Origin: Tetranychus cinnabarinus | Taxonomy: Eukaryota > Arthropoda > Arachnida > Trombidiformes > Tetranychidae | DNA: 64,000 nucleotides | NCBI GenBank assembly: GCA_022266195.1 | Contig: WHVY01000003.1 | Coordinates: 5,456,001-5,520,000, forward strand | Reading direction: 5' to 3' | Shown here: positions 24,301-37,023 of the stretch, piece after piece | Layout of the letters: every line of letters begins with the position of its first letter | How positions within the stretch are numbered: position 1 is the stretch's first letter | Made by a program: the position numbers and the translations under genes | The notes under the pieces: generated by a model | The model's database searches: none | Told to the model about the DNA's origin: nothing | What the model saw: the letters and a program-made list of their open reading frames with translations, nothing else

Positions 24301-27300
24301 TGTTCTGTTGCTCAAATTTTAGTTTTAGGTTTTACCATTTTTACGATGGTTTTTTCATAAATAATTCGAGTCTTTTAAACAACTTTTCATTAACAAGTGT
24401 ATTGTACTCACAACTGTATTATCAGTAAAGAGTTTTGAGATCAGTCATGATTGAGAGTTTGCTTGTTAAACCAAGTTTTATGTAATTGTTTGCAGAAATC
24501 AGTTTGACTTTTACTTGATTAACCCCAAATCGCCAATTTATTTGCTGGCTTATGATTGGCCTTTCCTTTTCCGGGTTTCATGCAATTTGCTTTCCAATTT
24601 TATCCAATCGTTTGAATAAGATTGTTTTCAGCGTAAAGTTGACTCAAGAGTTGAGCAAAGAATGGTTCAGAGTTCAAATCATCTTCTTGGTTGACACTGA
24701 GTTTTGAATCATGAGTTTAAGTCGCACTATTGTGGCAAGAAGCAAAAGATCTTATTCAAGGTTCAACTGTTAATCTTGAAATCGATAAGCTTTTGATTTT
24801 CATTATCTGATTATTTGGCATTATTTTAACAACAATTCGCTAAAATGTCTTTGATCTTTAGCATCTTAATCACTAATTGTCCAAAAAAAGTCGGTACGCA
24901 GTTGCTTCAGATAACCCGCGCTATCAAAGAGGCTCATCATAGGCCATGGAAGACTAATTATTTCATTGAAATTCAATCTCCTTTAAAGGCAACTTTGGGA
25001 TTAATTAAAAAAACCAGAAAAATTGAACCAAACGAATCCAAATGGAAATTTAACAACATTGAACTCAATTTCAATTAAAAGTTATCATGGAAGAGCCTGT
25101 AGTTACTATTAATACATTCATTAAAATTGATTTGATTCTAATAGAGATCAATCTCTCAAAACGTAAAAACATTTTCATTTTCTCATTGTTATCAAATAAT
25201 CTGAAAAGTTCAGCTGACGAACAGTTCCAATTGAACAGTAACATTTTGTAACAAAATATCTCGATACATCATGGGATAACTTTGACTGTAAAGTTGATTC
25301 AATTTAACAAAAAATTCTATTAAATCAAATTCTAAATTTAGCCGCAATAAATGAATCCTGCATCACAACTCATATCCATAAAAACAGATACTTTTCATGT
25401 TTCAGTTATTAAAAGCATTCTCATTGATTCAATGGTGATTGCTGAGCAATTTAATTGATTGAAATTGATTCAAAAAAACTCGCTATTTTTTCAAATTCAT
25501 TGATTGACTTTGATCACTTGGACAAGACAATTTGCAGACATTTACAAATGATTTACATTTCAATTTGTTTCTTTTACATCAATTGTTGAACCAAAAATGA
25601 ACCTGAACATTGGCCAGAATGAAAAGGAGCAATTACTTGTGAGCAATATTTGGCTACAAATGGTATTCAAACAACTGTATTTATCTGAATTATAATAACA
25701 TGAGAATTGGATTGACCAAATGTTTTCAAACAATCTTTTCTTCTCTTCTCATTACCAACAGTCTTGGACTGATGTCAATTTAACCTGGAACTCATCTGAT
25801 TACGGTGGACTCACAAGCCTTAGGATACCTTCAAGTAGGATATGGAAGCCCGATCTACTACTTTATAACAGGTAAAACAGCAAAAGAAGATGAATTTATA
25901 CTCGAAACTTTTCCTTCATCTTTTCCTATTCTCTTGAGTAGGTTGAATGGAAATGTTTCTGAATGTGATTCACTGTTGATAACAATTGATGGATTTGAAA
26001 GATTATCGAACAATACAATTCTCTTTTCATTTTTTTCTTTTGCTTACATTTTTCAATTGAAACGTTCCTCTTTCCTTGACAATATTCACCTTCAACTTCA
26101 ACTTGAAAATTCCATAAATTTCAATGTGATTTCCCATTAACATCGAGTGACATGTTGTAATGAGAGAAGCAAAAAAAACGAAATGAATTTTTAATTAGTA
26201 ATTGTTTAATCACTAAATGCTTTTTAAAAGGAATGTCAAGTTAACCAATTGTTCAGTGAGTGTTCAATTGAAAATTGAAAAATGAACTTTTCTTTTCAGT
26301 TGAACAATTTTCCATTGATAGAAAGCATTCAATTGAAGAGTGCAATTATTTTCATAATAAATGATTGCAATAATTGAATGAAAATAAAAAGTAATGATAA
26401 AGTGAATAAGTTGAAATTAACAGTTGAAAATGTTGCAGGGAAACAATGGAAAGGAAGAAATGAAATGTTGCTTTACTTCAATTGTTGATGTTGTTCAACA
26501 ATCAATCAAATAAACTGTCAAAATGTTGCGGTTAGAGTTTCAAATTGAAATGCAAACAGTAAATTGAAACCTGGAGTTCGTTGCAAGAAAAAACCTGTGC
26601 AATCAATTCAGTCAGAATAAGTAAAGAAATGAATTGATTTCAATTCAATTTGAGGCTAAAATTTATTCAATTTGCACAATTGTTCGCCACAAAAGAAGTC
26701 GACGACAATTTTGATGAACCAATTTATTTGCATTCAACTTTATACCAATTTATACAGATTGAGTGCTGTGCTGTGCATTTCAATTTACAGCTAATCAAAA
26801 TTATTGAATGATTTTCAATGAAAAATAGTGATTCCAAGAACAGGGAAAATAATGGCTAAAAAGCAATGAATATTAAGCGTGATGCAATGAAAAGGTGAAC
26901 TTCACAGTTCCAGTTGTACGAAATTTAGTCGCGAGTCTCATCTGTATAAGTTAAACAACCTTTCAGTGATTTCAGTCACTTGACTAGATAGATTCAGAAT
27001 CACATTCTTAATAATGAATCGTTTTTCAAAAGAAAATCGATTTTTCGAACTTCACTAAATATTTTTAAAAAGCCATTTTTTAAAGCTAAAGCAACCGCTG
27101 TTACAATCTTAATGTAAAAATAATGCGTTAATCTTCGATAAATAATACATCAAAGGTTCAAACTAGCTGAAACTTGCACTTATTCAGTTTAGTTATCAGA
27201 AAGTTTTGCATGAAAATTGCATTTGAAAAATCTAATTCTAAAATCAAAAATATCAATTAATGAAACGGAATGAAAATAGCTTCAATCATTTTTCAAAAAA

Positions 27301-30300
27301 AGTCTGACAATGCAAAAATTCATTTCATGGAAAGACTTTGAGGTCCGTTTTAGAGATCGCTTCACTTCTCGCCTTTGGGTGCTCCTATGATCTAAGCAGA
27401 TGATAATCAAATATTAGCTCATTTAGTCGAAAGTCTTATGTTTTTAAGAATTGGTTCAAAAGCTAACTTTTTTCAGCCTAACTTTCTGTTCTACCTCATG
27501 TTTTGTTCTGGGAAAAACTTTGAATCTGTATTTTACCATGAAAGATAAGCTTCTTTGAAATACTTTTTCTCTGAAAGAATTTGCGTGTTAAACGATTTCG
27601 ATGAAAAACTATCATTCGATTGTTTTTAATTGTTGATTGCGGAAAATCGTTTCATCCAACTCTTTAGTTCTGACTCTCGGCTGATAAATTTTTTCTTAGT
27701 ATTGTTACCATCTCAAGAGAAGAATCCATTTTCTTCTTTCCCATTCCTAATACCTGACACCTGAATAATTGGAAACAATTGAAAAGGTCAATTTGAATTA
27801 ATATTAATGTTACTCCAAGCAGAATAATGATTTTGCTTGTGACGAGCTAATATATTTTTGCTTGTAAAATGCAAAAGCAAGTATGCAAGATTGTCCAAAG
27901 TGTATGTTCATTGAAACATTAATACAGAAAATAATCGATCAGACAAATGATATTAAAATTTCATTCCTTTTAGTCTTGAATCCACAAAAATTAACCTTAT
28001 TTGCAAGTTAAATGTGATGATATTATTAATGGCATGTCATTGGAACCATCAATGTTGATAGGTTGATAAATTGTTGATTACTTGATTGGCATTTGTCTGG
28101 TAAAAGTTTTGACACTAGTTTAAGTCTCTTTACTTTTTTTTGATGAAAAAATTTTTTCGTTTTTTGTTGGCAACAACTCATTTAACCCTTATCAGGTTAA
28201 AAAAGTGAAACAATTGAGCGATGAAAAGGGCGAAAAGTACAGGAATGAACGGAAAATGAAGATTGAAACAGAATAGTTTTACTCACATCTTTCAACATCC
28301 ATCAATTGCTATCAACACTAAATCATCAGCATTTTGCTTCTAATAGTAATAACACACTTTCACATTTGCCATCACCATTAATGATTGATTACATGAGGTA
28401 AAAAGCAAGCAAATAACAGGATAAATCGTAAACACAAAAAGTTTGAGTCAAGTTACAAGTCTAATAATATTGTAATGAGAAAAGCAAGAGAAGGAAAAAA
28501 AAGTTTCAAAAAAAAGAGCAAAGCATGTTCGCTCTAATCATATCAACGGAAATCTCTCGTTTATCAATTTTTTGACACAAAACACATGATAATCAGTTGT
28601 TAATCAGCAACAATCAACAAAACTTTTTAAAGTTGAACTTGAAGTTTAGGCACATTCTGAACGCTCAGTTTCAACAGTTTCAACATGACCGGCTGATGAA
28701 ATATGCGTTGACCTGGAAAGCGATGCCAGATCACATCGTCATTACTAGAAAACATTCATCGTACGAACAGCAACATCCATGTAATATGATCTGAAAACAA
28801 TAATTAACAAACCATTTGGTTTCTTGTGATTGACCGTTTCTCAAGTTGAACTCTTAAAGTGACTTGTGCAAGGAAAAGGTTGAAACAAATTATTGGATTG
28901 TTTTGCATTAGTTGTTAAAAACGGTTCAAAATAACTGCAACTGTACTTGCTTCACGTTGATGGAAACCATTAATACTTATGGGTTGATTTGATTCCAATA
29001 AACATTTCATGTTTAAATATGATATTCATTAGTTTAAAAGTTGATGAAAAAGTTTACTCACAGCTTACGACCATTAGCTTTGATGCACTCAAAGTGTATT
29101 AAAATATTATCAGATCATTTTATATGAGTTAGTTAAACATTGAGTTGAGATTCAATGCAAGAGAGTGAACCTCGAGAGCTTTACATCAAGAAGTTGATTT
29201 TGCTTAAAAAACGAAAAAACAAGAATTATTTTGGTTATAATTAGGTAAAGATTGGCTCTTTTTCAATCAAAATGGTGTTTATTTTATCGTATTTATTATC
29301 AAAATTGACACAAAGGAGAAGGTCAAGAAAGTCACCGATTTTCAAACTTCATATGAAAGAGCAAGTTTTGTTATGTTTAACGGTTTTTGGTTTATCTTCA
29401 TGGATCAATTCATGCAAAGGTCACATTTCAGTCCACTTTGGCCTATTGTAGGTTTGGGTAATGATAAAAATTTCTGCAAAATCTGAATGTGCAAGAATTT
29501 TTTCTGCTTGACAAATTTTGACAAAAAAACAATTGCAAAGCTTCCAACTTCAAACACCGATTTTCCTGCAACTATAAGTGCCAATAATAAAATGAAATTC
29601 AGTTTATCTTTCCTCTTAACACGTCGATTCTAATGGGTGTTTGGGTTAGTAAGGTTGAAACAATTGCTTACAATGGTTAATAAGAGATGAAAATAAAGGT
29701 GATAATGCTCATGAGATGATGAAAATGTGTTATTCATCTTCATATTGTGTTATGAATCATAAGTTATGAGTGTTATTGTTATTGGTATCTTCAGCAATCT
29801 TCATTATCATCTTTACTTCTTTATCAACATTTAGGTAAGTGATTAAAACTTACTAATCAGTGATTAGTAATCACAACACCCTTTAGTAGAAGGCGATTTT
29901 CATTTCTGAATTTCTCATTTGAATTAACAAATATTGAACCACTATGTTGAAGGTAACCAGTATTTAATCAAATGGTTAAATAAACTGTTTTGAAAATCGG
30001 TTAACTTGATATCAAGGACTTGTTATAAGCACAGTTTACTGAAAAAACAAAAAGCAAAATTAAAAAATGACAAAAAAAACCTACAATGAAGCAGGAAAAA
30101 CCATTGAAAGCAATGGAAAATCAAAACGTGTTGAGATTAGATGACGAATTGATCTGAATCACTTAAAAAACAATATCTCGCAGTTGTGAGATAAAACACT
30201 CGGACTTCGCTCTCGAGTTGGAATCTCTTCTCAATGCAATGGTTTAACTATTACATAATTTTCATGACTAAAGTTGATTTGGTTTAACCAAAGACTAAAT

Positions 30301-33300
30301 GTTATCAGTCAGATGAGATCAAGATTTGACTAAACGTTCAACCTGAGAACCAGTTAAAGCTTGATATTCATCGGCTTATTTTGCATTATTATTGTAACAA
30401 ATTAAGAGACCTTAAACCGACGACGAAAAAGTTTGCTGACTAAAGTTGATTTGATTTTGATAAGAGTTGCTTTTCGCTTGAAACCATGAGCAAATTGATT
30501 GACATTTTATCGCATCTTCGATAATTTTTGTCATCAATTGAAATTTCCGTGTCAAAATAAAAGTTGATGATAACCAGAGAAATGACTTTTCAAGTTACAA
30601 CCCTAGACTAACAAAGACAGTTGGGCCTCAAACTTTCAACTGGCATAACCGGTTAAAAATAAATACTCAGCAACTCATCCTGGCAACTCAATCTTTCCTA
30701 GAGATTCACAATTTGTTGATTAAAAAATGTTAACCAGTTGATGCTAGCCAGACTATCCAAGCCTCTATTAGTTGATTAAATTTTCAGCCTTAAAAATGTT
30801 TAATCAGTCTTCATGTTTTAATGAGATAACGAAAGCAAAACAAAATGCAAAATATTCATATTTCAACAAGTTCAAGTTCAACTTTGGGTAAAAAAAGTTT
30901 TGTTTGTTTTCAAAATGTTTTCCTCAACTTACAAGTTGCATTCAACTTTGATATCAAGCTTACATCCTTAACCCAAGCTGATGCATTGCATGAAAAATTA
31001 TCATTACAAACCCTTCCAGACATTATGACCATTAAGGCAAGTAAATTGGTTGCCAACCAAACATCAGCACGAAACTTGAAATGAAAAGTTTCAAAAGCAG
31101 AGTTGCATTTTGTTTTCAACGTAAAAATGAACTAATTTGGATCAATGAACTTGCATTTTGCCCTTGAAAGTTATCATTCAACTTTCACAGGAAATTGCAA
31201 ACATTTTTGTTTCTCTCATCGAAAATCAAACTTGAGTCATTTCATCTATACTTTACCTGTTCATGCATTTAAATGATTTCTGCTGTTGAGCAAATCAAAA
31301 ACTGAATAAACGATAAACATTTAATTTTGCATGATAATGAACAATAAAATAGGTTGAAATAGGCAACAGTGAAAAGGGTTTGAAAGTACAATGAAAAATG
31401 AAGTGAAACTCAAGAGACAAAAAATGTGATAAAATGTCATCTTATTCAAGTTGATAAGTTTATTGTAAGTCAACAATGAGAAGAACAAAACAGAATTTAA
31501 AATTGCTATTGATAATGATAATTTTAATGATAATATTAATGATAATGTTTTTGATTATATTCATGATATTCATGGTTGTGATACAATAAGATAGAGAAAA
31601 AAATCTAATGTAATCTTCAATTTTTCATTGCTTCATTGCTTTCATATGTTCCTATATTGATTTTCAGTTTTTTCCCTGTTCAATTAACTGGTTCATTCCA
31701 CCATGATTATCAGAGTTGAGAAAGTTTTTGTAAATAAACTGAGTTTTCATGTTCAATTTGATAAACATTCATTCCTATTATTATTGCTTTATATTCATTC
31801 GTAATATGATTTTTGCTCTTCATGAGAGAAACAAGAAAGTATTGAACTTTGAATTTTTTTTCTCGCTCTCTTATGAATGTTCATCTTTTTTTATCCATTT
31901 GAACAAACCTCTGGTAAACTTGAAATGAAAAGGCTTTTGCAATAAGATTATTACCTTTCAGGATGTCATGCTCATGTTTATAATGAAAGCTCATAAAAGT
32001 ACATTAAAAGGAATGAAATGATCACGCAAATGAAATTGGGATTCTGAAAATGATAGAATTGGTTGAAATGATTGAAATGTTTGCAAACTCTTTTGGACAT
32101 AATTGGGCAAATGATTAAGATAAATAATGAAATAAAAAAGTATTAAGCGTGCAAAAGGGTCTCACTATATGTTACATTTGATGCAATAAGAGTGACTTTG
32201 TAAGGTTGAAAAAATGCTTATCTTTAGCCTAAATATAGTTTTCTAGATGATTTGTGATCACTGATCACAGATGCGATCTCAGATAATGATGATAAAGTTG
32301 TTAAAAAAATTAAGATGACAATGATGACAACAATGATTACGAAATCATGATGAAAATGAGAACGAAAATGATGATGAAGATGATGACAGTTGAAATGTGC
32401 GTCTCTTCAGCGTGAAAAATACCCTAACTGTGTGTTGCTTTTGATGCGATAAGAGTGACTCTGTTAGGTTGAAGTAACGTCTCTCACCTCGTACTTACTC
32501 ACACACTGCTTATGACATTTATTGAGCAAATTGTTGATGAAGGTTAATGTTTTGATGTATTGATATGAAAAGGAATGAACCTTTCAATTGTTTATTTCAT
32601 TTGTTTTAATTGATTAATTACCTTTCCTTTCACCAGTGCCGATCCACGATTTGACAGCACCTATCCAACCAATTTAGTTGTCCAATCCAATGGATCAATC
32701 TTTTATCTACCTCCAGGTGTATTCACGTCAACCTGTAAAATTGATATAACCTGGTTTCCCTTTGATGATCAACTTTGTAAACTTAAATTTGGCTCCTGGT
32801 CACATGACATGTCACAAGTTGATCTTGACGTTATATCAAATCAAGGTGATCTGTCAACCTACATAGAAAACGGTGAATGGATTTTATTAGGTAAAATGGC
32901 GAGTCCAAAAGACCATTTGACCAAAAGCAAAAGACGAAAAGACAAACTTGACCAATCTTTTTTTTCTCTCTCTCTCTCTTTTTCCAGGTATCTTGGGTCG
33001 ACGGAATAAAGTGTTGTACCGTTGCTGTGCCGATCCATTTACCGATGTAACTTATACGATTCACATAAGAAGACGAACTCTTTATTATGGAATCAACTTA
33101 ATCATTCCCTGTTTAATTATATCTTCAATGACTCTTCTTGGATTCACTTTGCCTCCCGATTCAGGTGAAAAGTTGACTCTTGGTGTAACAATATTGCTAT
33201 CAATGACAGTCTTCCTACTTCAATTGACTGAAACTTTACCTGCAACATCAGACACAGTTTCAGCCATAGGTAAGAAATTACAAGTAAACAAATTGCTCTA

Positions 33301-35090
33301 ATTATTTTACATCATTTGCCAGCCTTCATTAATTATTAATCATTTATTTACATGACCAACCCTGGCTCATAATTTCACTTTTCCCCATCAAAATGAACAC
33401 AATTTCACTCGGAAAACCTAATCAACATTAACCCTGATTATACTCATTAGCAACTTATTTTGCAAGCATAATGCTTATGGTGGCCTTTTCAGTTGTAATG
33501 ACTGTAGTTGTGCTCAATTTTCATTATAAATCATCCGAAGTTCACGAACTTAATCCATTGGTAAGTAAATAGCAAATTAATCTCACCTTTCTCTTAGCAC
33601 AGCAAACCTTGGTCAAACCAAGAATCGATCATTTTACGAGTAAAAGTAATTATCAAAAAAGCATTACAATATAAAGTGGTCATCAATACCCTAACGTGAT
33701 CAGATGGCCGAGTGGTTAAGGCGTTGGACTGCTAATCCAATGGGTTTTACCCGCGTGGGTTCGAATCCCACTCTGATCGGAAATATTTTTATCATTTTCT
33801 TTGCCATAATTTTTTACCTTCAACAAGTTTCTTCACCTTTACCTTTGTTTTTCCTTTCTTTTCTTTCTATTATTCAATTGCATCCAATCAATTATTTATA
33901 AACCTGGAACAGTCAACTGTTTTTAGTTGATTTTTTAAACTAATCACTCGTTTTTATTTGCTCATGCCATTTACTTGTTTCATTCAACCTTTCATTTGAT
34001 TAGGCTGATTAAAAGATTAACTTGGTTAAGCTTAAATGATTAGATAGCAGTAGGATTAATTGGATGTTGATATAGCTTTTTTGTTTTCAACCTTTAACAT
34101 TATCATTTGCGACAATTAGTTTCCATCATTTTGATTCCAGTTTAATCGTTGGCTAGACAATGTGTGGGAGGGAAAAGATTACATTTTAACAATGTTTATC
34201 CAGTTATTGTTTTCATGTATTTAATTGACTTTGTTATCATTTTGCTGACAATTAAGAGTAAAAAAGAGGAAAATTTTTTTTTACTTGTAACGGCATTTGA
34301 ATTGACCATGAAATTTTTTGCTTTTCAGATGAAAAAGGTAATCCTTCAATGGTTGGCATTCATTTTGAATGTGAAACGACCTGGAGCTGTTAAACCACCA
34401 GACAGATCGAATCGATTCACATCCAAAGTGTACACAATCAATGGAGACGGGATTCCAATAGTAACTACCTCATTATCATCACCACCTTCACCTAATCATA
34501 ATCAATGTGCATATCATCAGGTTAATCAGCCATTCATTAATTACCAATCACATCCCACTAACCATCATCACCACCATCATTCAGTTTCAATTAATCGCGA
34601 TGTCTACTTGAACCAGCCACTTTCACCACAGAATCAATGTCAAAACTGTTTCTCCGTAAACCCAGGCAACAACAGTTCACTGCCCAACCTGGCTTACCCT
34701 AGGCATCAGCATCAGGTTTGCTCTTGTTGCCGTAAATCATATCCAGTCAATGGTGACTGTTTGAATGAAGAGGAAAGTTTAATGAGAAATTTTCATGACA
34801 AGATTGACTCATTATCCGGGCCAACTGTCCCTCAGTCCGTTTGTGCACAACATCAGGTATCGCGACAGGCCAAACACTGTGCCTGTCATGGTAAACAATT
34901 GGATGACATTTTAAATGAAATACAATACATGACAAATCGACTTCGTAAAGAGGATCAAGTGATTGAGATTCTGGATGATTGGAAGTTTGCTGCCATTGTT
35001 ATTGATAGACTTTGTTTTGTCATGTTTTCAACCTTTTCAATAATTTCATCTTCTATATGCTTCATGTCAGCTCCTCATCTAATTGTTTAA
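21359..35090 (+). CDS. Nicotinic acetylcholine receptor alpha7-like subunit, gene 2 (complete, 591 aa)
   Basis: Exons: 21359-21431, 21572-21711, 25618-25662, 25762-25871, 32637-32890, 32988-33269, 33451-33560 and 34329-35090. Phases are continuous throughout and sum to 592 codons. Exon 1 gives a signal peptide (KYLIMIISCTFLL). The ligand-binding domain has ERPV, loop D (IWLQMSW), loop A (PDLLLYN), Cys loop CKIDITWFPFDDQLC, GSW loop B, and vicinal cysteines in YRCCADPF, marking an alpha subunit. The loop C position usually Tyr after the cysteine pair is Phe here. M2 (GEKLTLGVTILLSMTVF) predicts a cation channel. The M3-M4 loop is long and His-containing, followed by an MA helix and M4, ending MSAPHLIV, close to the alpha7 ending MSAP. 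It is a tandem paralogue of the gene 2.4 kb upstream. Unlike it, the Cys-loop region is uninterrupted. Introns reach 6.8 kb and host a tRNA and repeats. Confidence 0.92.
23500..23890 (+). repeat. Dispersed repeat, copy 1 (in receptor 2 intron 2)
   Basis: It begins ACCACTATGTTGAAGGTAAC and shares several blocks with 29938-30255: GGTAACCAGTATTTAATC, AAGCACAGTT, CCATTGAAAGCAA.GGAAAAT, GTGTTGAGATTAGAT and CAATATCTCG..G. A short inverted repeat (TATCTC...GAGAT) lies near the 3' end. Non-coding, about 390 bp, same orientation as copy 2. Probably a MITE- or SINE-like family; no tRNA-type B box was seen. Confidence 0.75.
24022..25251 (+). other. Three unexplained short ORFs inside receptor 2 intron 2
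   Basis: On the + strand there is an open frame from 24022 to the stop at 24360. It has no ATG before 24115 and has two hydrophobic stretches, ILFCYLGLWFIFG and ILVLGFTIFTMVF. A 77-codon ORF follows at 24845-25078, then a 54-codon ORF from about 25090 to 25254. I recognise no family. They could be chance ORFs in an AT-rich intron or debris of an inserted element. No splice signals link them to the receptor exons. Confidence 0.25.
29938..30255 (+). repeat. Dispersed repeat, copy 2 (in receptor 2 intron 4)
   Basis: It shares its first 30 bases almost exactly with copy 1 at 23500 (CCACTATGTTGAAGGTAACC) and realigns at the blocks listed there. Internal deletions make it about 70 bp shorter. It ends with a small inverted structure around ACTCGGACTTCGCTCTCGAG. 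Same orientation as copy 1, different intron of the same gene. Confidence 0.75.
32171..32473 (+). repeat. 40-bp direct repeat pair
   Basis: 32171-32210 and 32434-32473 share TGATGC.ATAAGAGTGACT and GT.AGGTTGAA with about five differences. They are separated by a GATGAT-rich stretch. Just upstream of the Cys-loop exon of receptor 2; significance unknown. Confidence 0.6.
33698..33779 (+). tRNA. tRNA-Ser (anticodon GCU)
   Basis: An 82-nt type II tRNA gene reading AGC/AGU codons. The acceptor stem GATCAGA pairs perfectly with TCTGATC, with discriminator G at 33779. The A box TGGCCGAGTGG and B box GGTTCGAATCC (RNA polymerase III internal promoter) are present. The anticodon stem-loop is TTGGA-CTGCTAA-TCCAA, with GCT at 33731-33733. 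A long variable arm typical of serine tRNAs follows. A T-run downstream (about 33786-33790) can terminate Pol III. It lies on the same strand within the last intron of receptor 2. Confidence 0.95.
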
Positions 35091-37023
35091 TAACCATAAT
35101 CATTACCATCTTCACCCTAATTGCATATTAATATTTGTACATCAACCAAACTCTTTGATCACTTTGATCAGCCCCATTCAAGAGCAATAATCGAGTGCAA
35201 ATTGTATTCAAATTTCTAATTACTATTAGATTAACATATTAACAACACCAACAAAATGCCATAAATTTAGTTGTCACTTTGCAATTTCAACTCTTTATCA
35301 ACTCGCATTGTCACTATTGATTTAACTTTGACTTTGAATAAAAGCTTGTAAACTCTTGAAGGGAAAAAAAGTCAAACATAAAGAGGAAAGGTGCCAAAAG
35401 AGTTATAAGGTATATCATGAGGTATGCATGGAAAGTCGAGAAAAAAGAGAGAAAAAACGTCAAAAAATCAACAGGGAGTTGACAGGGAGTTAATAATGGT
35501 TATAATATATAAACAAAATAATGTTCAATATAATCAACTTTACTTTCATCAATGGGCAATAATAACGATAGCAAGGGAAGAAAAGCAAAGTTTCAGTTGT
35601 GAACATCATTAGACATTTTGTTTTCACTTCAACTTTTCTCTTCTCCTTCTCCTTGTAACCATTTTGTGTGCCTTTTTTCCAGTTCCTTTGTTGCTTTGTT
35701 TGCTGATCTAGATACAGATAGGAACAGCAAACGAAGGTCAAAACATCTCTGTAAATCATCTTGTGGTCAATTGTGGTCAGTATGCTGTTTCAAGCTAATT
35801 ATTGTGAAAACCAAAAGGAGAAAAGCGTAACCAAGACAAAAATAAAAAATAAGGTAACATTTACAATAAAAAACATTTATATGTAAAAGCCATTATTGTC
35901 ATCATCAGATGAAAGGAGAAACAAGTTTCCAGTTTATCATCATCAAGCTGATCAATTATGATGGTAAAGCCTTGCAAGTTGAGCAATTAAGTTGCAAAAA
36001 AGCAAAAACTGAAAAGTGAAAAAGGCATTTCAATTTTAGGTTTGCAGGTTTTTAGGTTCATTTGTTTTTCTCGTTTTTTCAATGTTTTTCAAAGTGTTTA
36101 TCAATTTGCTTTTGTTTTGTTTTTTCTTGCTTTACCTTTCAAAGTAAAAAAAGTCTCAATATTAAACTGTTACCAAAAACTGGAGCTTACTTGAACAGTT
36201 TACACGCGCCAAAGGTTTATAAGCTCAACCGGTTTTTTTTGTTGCCCTTAGCTTATAATAGCTTCAGATAAATTCAAAATGATCACAAGTCACTTTTTTT
36301 TCATTTTTGTGCTTCTTCTCTGCCTTTCTGTATTACCTTGTTTTTAGCTTTCTTTTAGCTTGGTTTGAAGCTCGGGTAAACTGATTACTTACTGGCTTTA
36401 ACAAGTCAGCTTTGAAAGGTTAATCTTTTTGCTTTGGCCTTTGCTTTGCACCTTTCACAATTTTGCTTGTCCAAATTGCATTATAACTAATTAATAATGT
36501 TTAACCATTAATTGTCACACTGAGAGATGATGGGTGAAATAAGGTCAATTGTTTGGGTAAAATGGTTAAACTTGACTGGAGACAGGTAAACAAACAAAAC
36601 AGACAAATCTTTTTTTTGACTTATTGACTATCTCTTTACACTGGGAAACAAGAAAACAGGTAACAACAACAAAAAAAAGGTTGATGTTTCATTGCTTCAA
36701 GGCTTACGGTTGAAAATGTCAAAGAGTTAGCCTTGTTATTAATAGTCATAACATTACTATCGGAGGAAGATTAAAGTTTGCAATTAATGAGGGACTTTGT
36801 CTTTGACAGGATAATGTAAAATAATTTAATTATCTAAGAGTTGGGTTCAAGTTGAATTGATTGAGTTTGGGCACTTTTGTATCTTGCAATTTACCCCCTG
36901 AACCAAAAATAAAAGCAATATTTACAATTATTTTGCAAAAACATTTAATTATTATATCAATGTTACGCGATTAGCAAATTATAAATTTACATTCATTTAT
37001 GCTTTGCATTGCACTATTTTGCA
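35091..37023. other. Intergenic sequence between receptor 2 and KRI1
   Basis: The region holds the convergent 3' flanks of the + strand receptor gene and the - strand KRI1 gene. Only short low-complexity ORFs are present (35424-35612, 35490-35759, 36062-36271). No RNA gene or long repeat seen. Confidence 0.55.

Larger units (their letters stand above)
25872..32636 (+). other. 6.8-kb intron of receptor 2
   Basis: It lies between the loop A exon (donor GTAAAAC after AACAG) and the Cys-loop exon (acceptor TTTCACCAG). Apart from the dispersed repeat copy at 29938-30255 and a 40-bp direct repeat near 32.2-32.5 kb, only short ORFs without family resemblance are seen on either strand. Confidence 0.7.
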
